Of a DNA stretch of 31,867 nt, positions 31,852-31,867 are shown piece after piece. The notes beneath the pieces were generated by a model, which did not search any database, had not been told where the DNA came from, and saw nothing but the letters and a program-made list of their open reading frames with translations. Origin of the DNA: DIGJ01 sp036658435 (GTDB lineage Bacteria > Bacillota > Clostridia > Lachnospirales > Lachnospiraceae); contig JAVXEO010000020.1 of the NCBI GenBank assembly GCA_036658435.1, positions 1-31,867 on the forward strand, read 5' to 3'. A program made the translations under genes and the position numbers. The stretch's first letter is position 1. Each line of letters starts with the position of its first letter.

Positions 31852-31867
31852 TATTATGAAAAGAACC

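Noticed and set aside
1..31867. Mobile elements, prophage or defence islands
   Set aside because: No transposase, integrase, phage or restriction genes and no tRNA-flanked repeats were seen; gene content is housekeeping metabolism.

Overview
The window is a chromosomal stretch from a low-GC, obligately anaerobic member of the Clostridia, most likely Lachnospiraceae. The grounds are AT-rich sequence, strong AGGAGG-type ribosome sites, rubrerythrin, clustered 4Fe-4S ferredoxins, an Nfn-type ferredoxin:NADP transhydrogenase, an iron alcohol dehydrogenase under a Rex-like operator, and a hexameric glutamate dehydrogenase similar in length and active-site position to the Clostridium symbiosum enzyme. 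Family names rest on motifs read by eye; no database search was possible. No tRNA, rRNA, insertion sequence, prophage or CRISPR array is visible.

Layout. Positions 1-600: the end of a rubrerythrin-type gene overlapping a ferredoxin gene (oxidative-stress electron transfer). 719-2596: a small XRE regulator and a GGDEF diguanylate cyclase, each with its own promoter. 2790-6505: redox metabolism, with a Rex-type operator before an iron alcohol dehydrogenase, then nfnA-nfnB. 6506-6907 has no protein gene. It holds a perfect sigma-A promoter, a roughly 180-nt RNA domain closed by a 10-bp stem, and an intrinsic terminator 30 nt before speD, which looks like a riboswitch or attenuator. 6908-14863: an apparent operon of speD, speA, speE, speB, a carboxynorspermidine synthase-like gene, nspC, a DUF362 ferredoxin and an 83-residue unknown. 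It contains no obvious internal terminator. 15047-21940: carAB, an aspartate-type aminotransferase and carbamate kinase. 22188-23408: a cation/proton antiporter. 23508-27815: pstSCAB-phoU behind a PhoP-box-like repeat. 27812-29152 (minus strand): a MATE transporter. 29331-31851: a threonine-aldolase-like enzyme and glutamate dehydrogenase.

How it fits together. The theme is nitrogen, amino acid and redox metabolism. Arginine would be decarboxylated to agmatine (SpeA) and hydrolysed to putrescine plus urea (SpeB). SpeD and SpeE would supply and transfer aminopropyl groups to make spermidine. The next two genes encode the separate aspartate-semialdehyde-dependent carboxy(nor)spermidine route, so two spermidine-type pathways lie in one operon. 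Gdh, the aminotransferase, CarAB and ArcC handle ammonia, aspartate and carbamoyl phosphate; Nfn supplies NADPH.

The strongest candidate for something undescribed is the RNA leader before speD. One 8-nt segment of its folded domain can pair with the 5' arm of the terminator, and an overlapping segment can pair with an upstream hairpin. This is the expected layout of a ligand-controlled terminator. A second curiosity is a run of five 15-bp purine-rich repeats that ends exactly at the ribosome site of the DUF362 gene.
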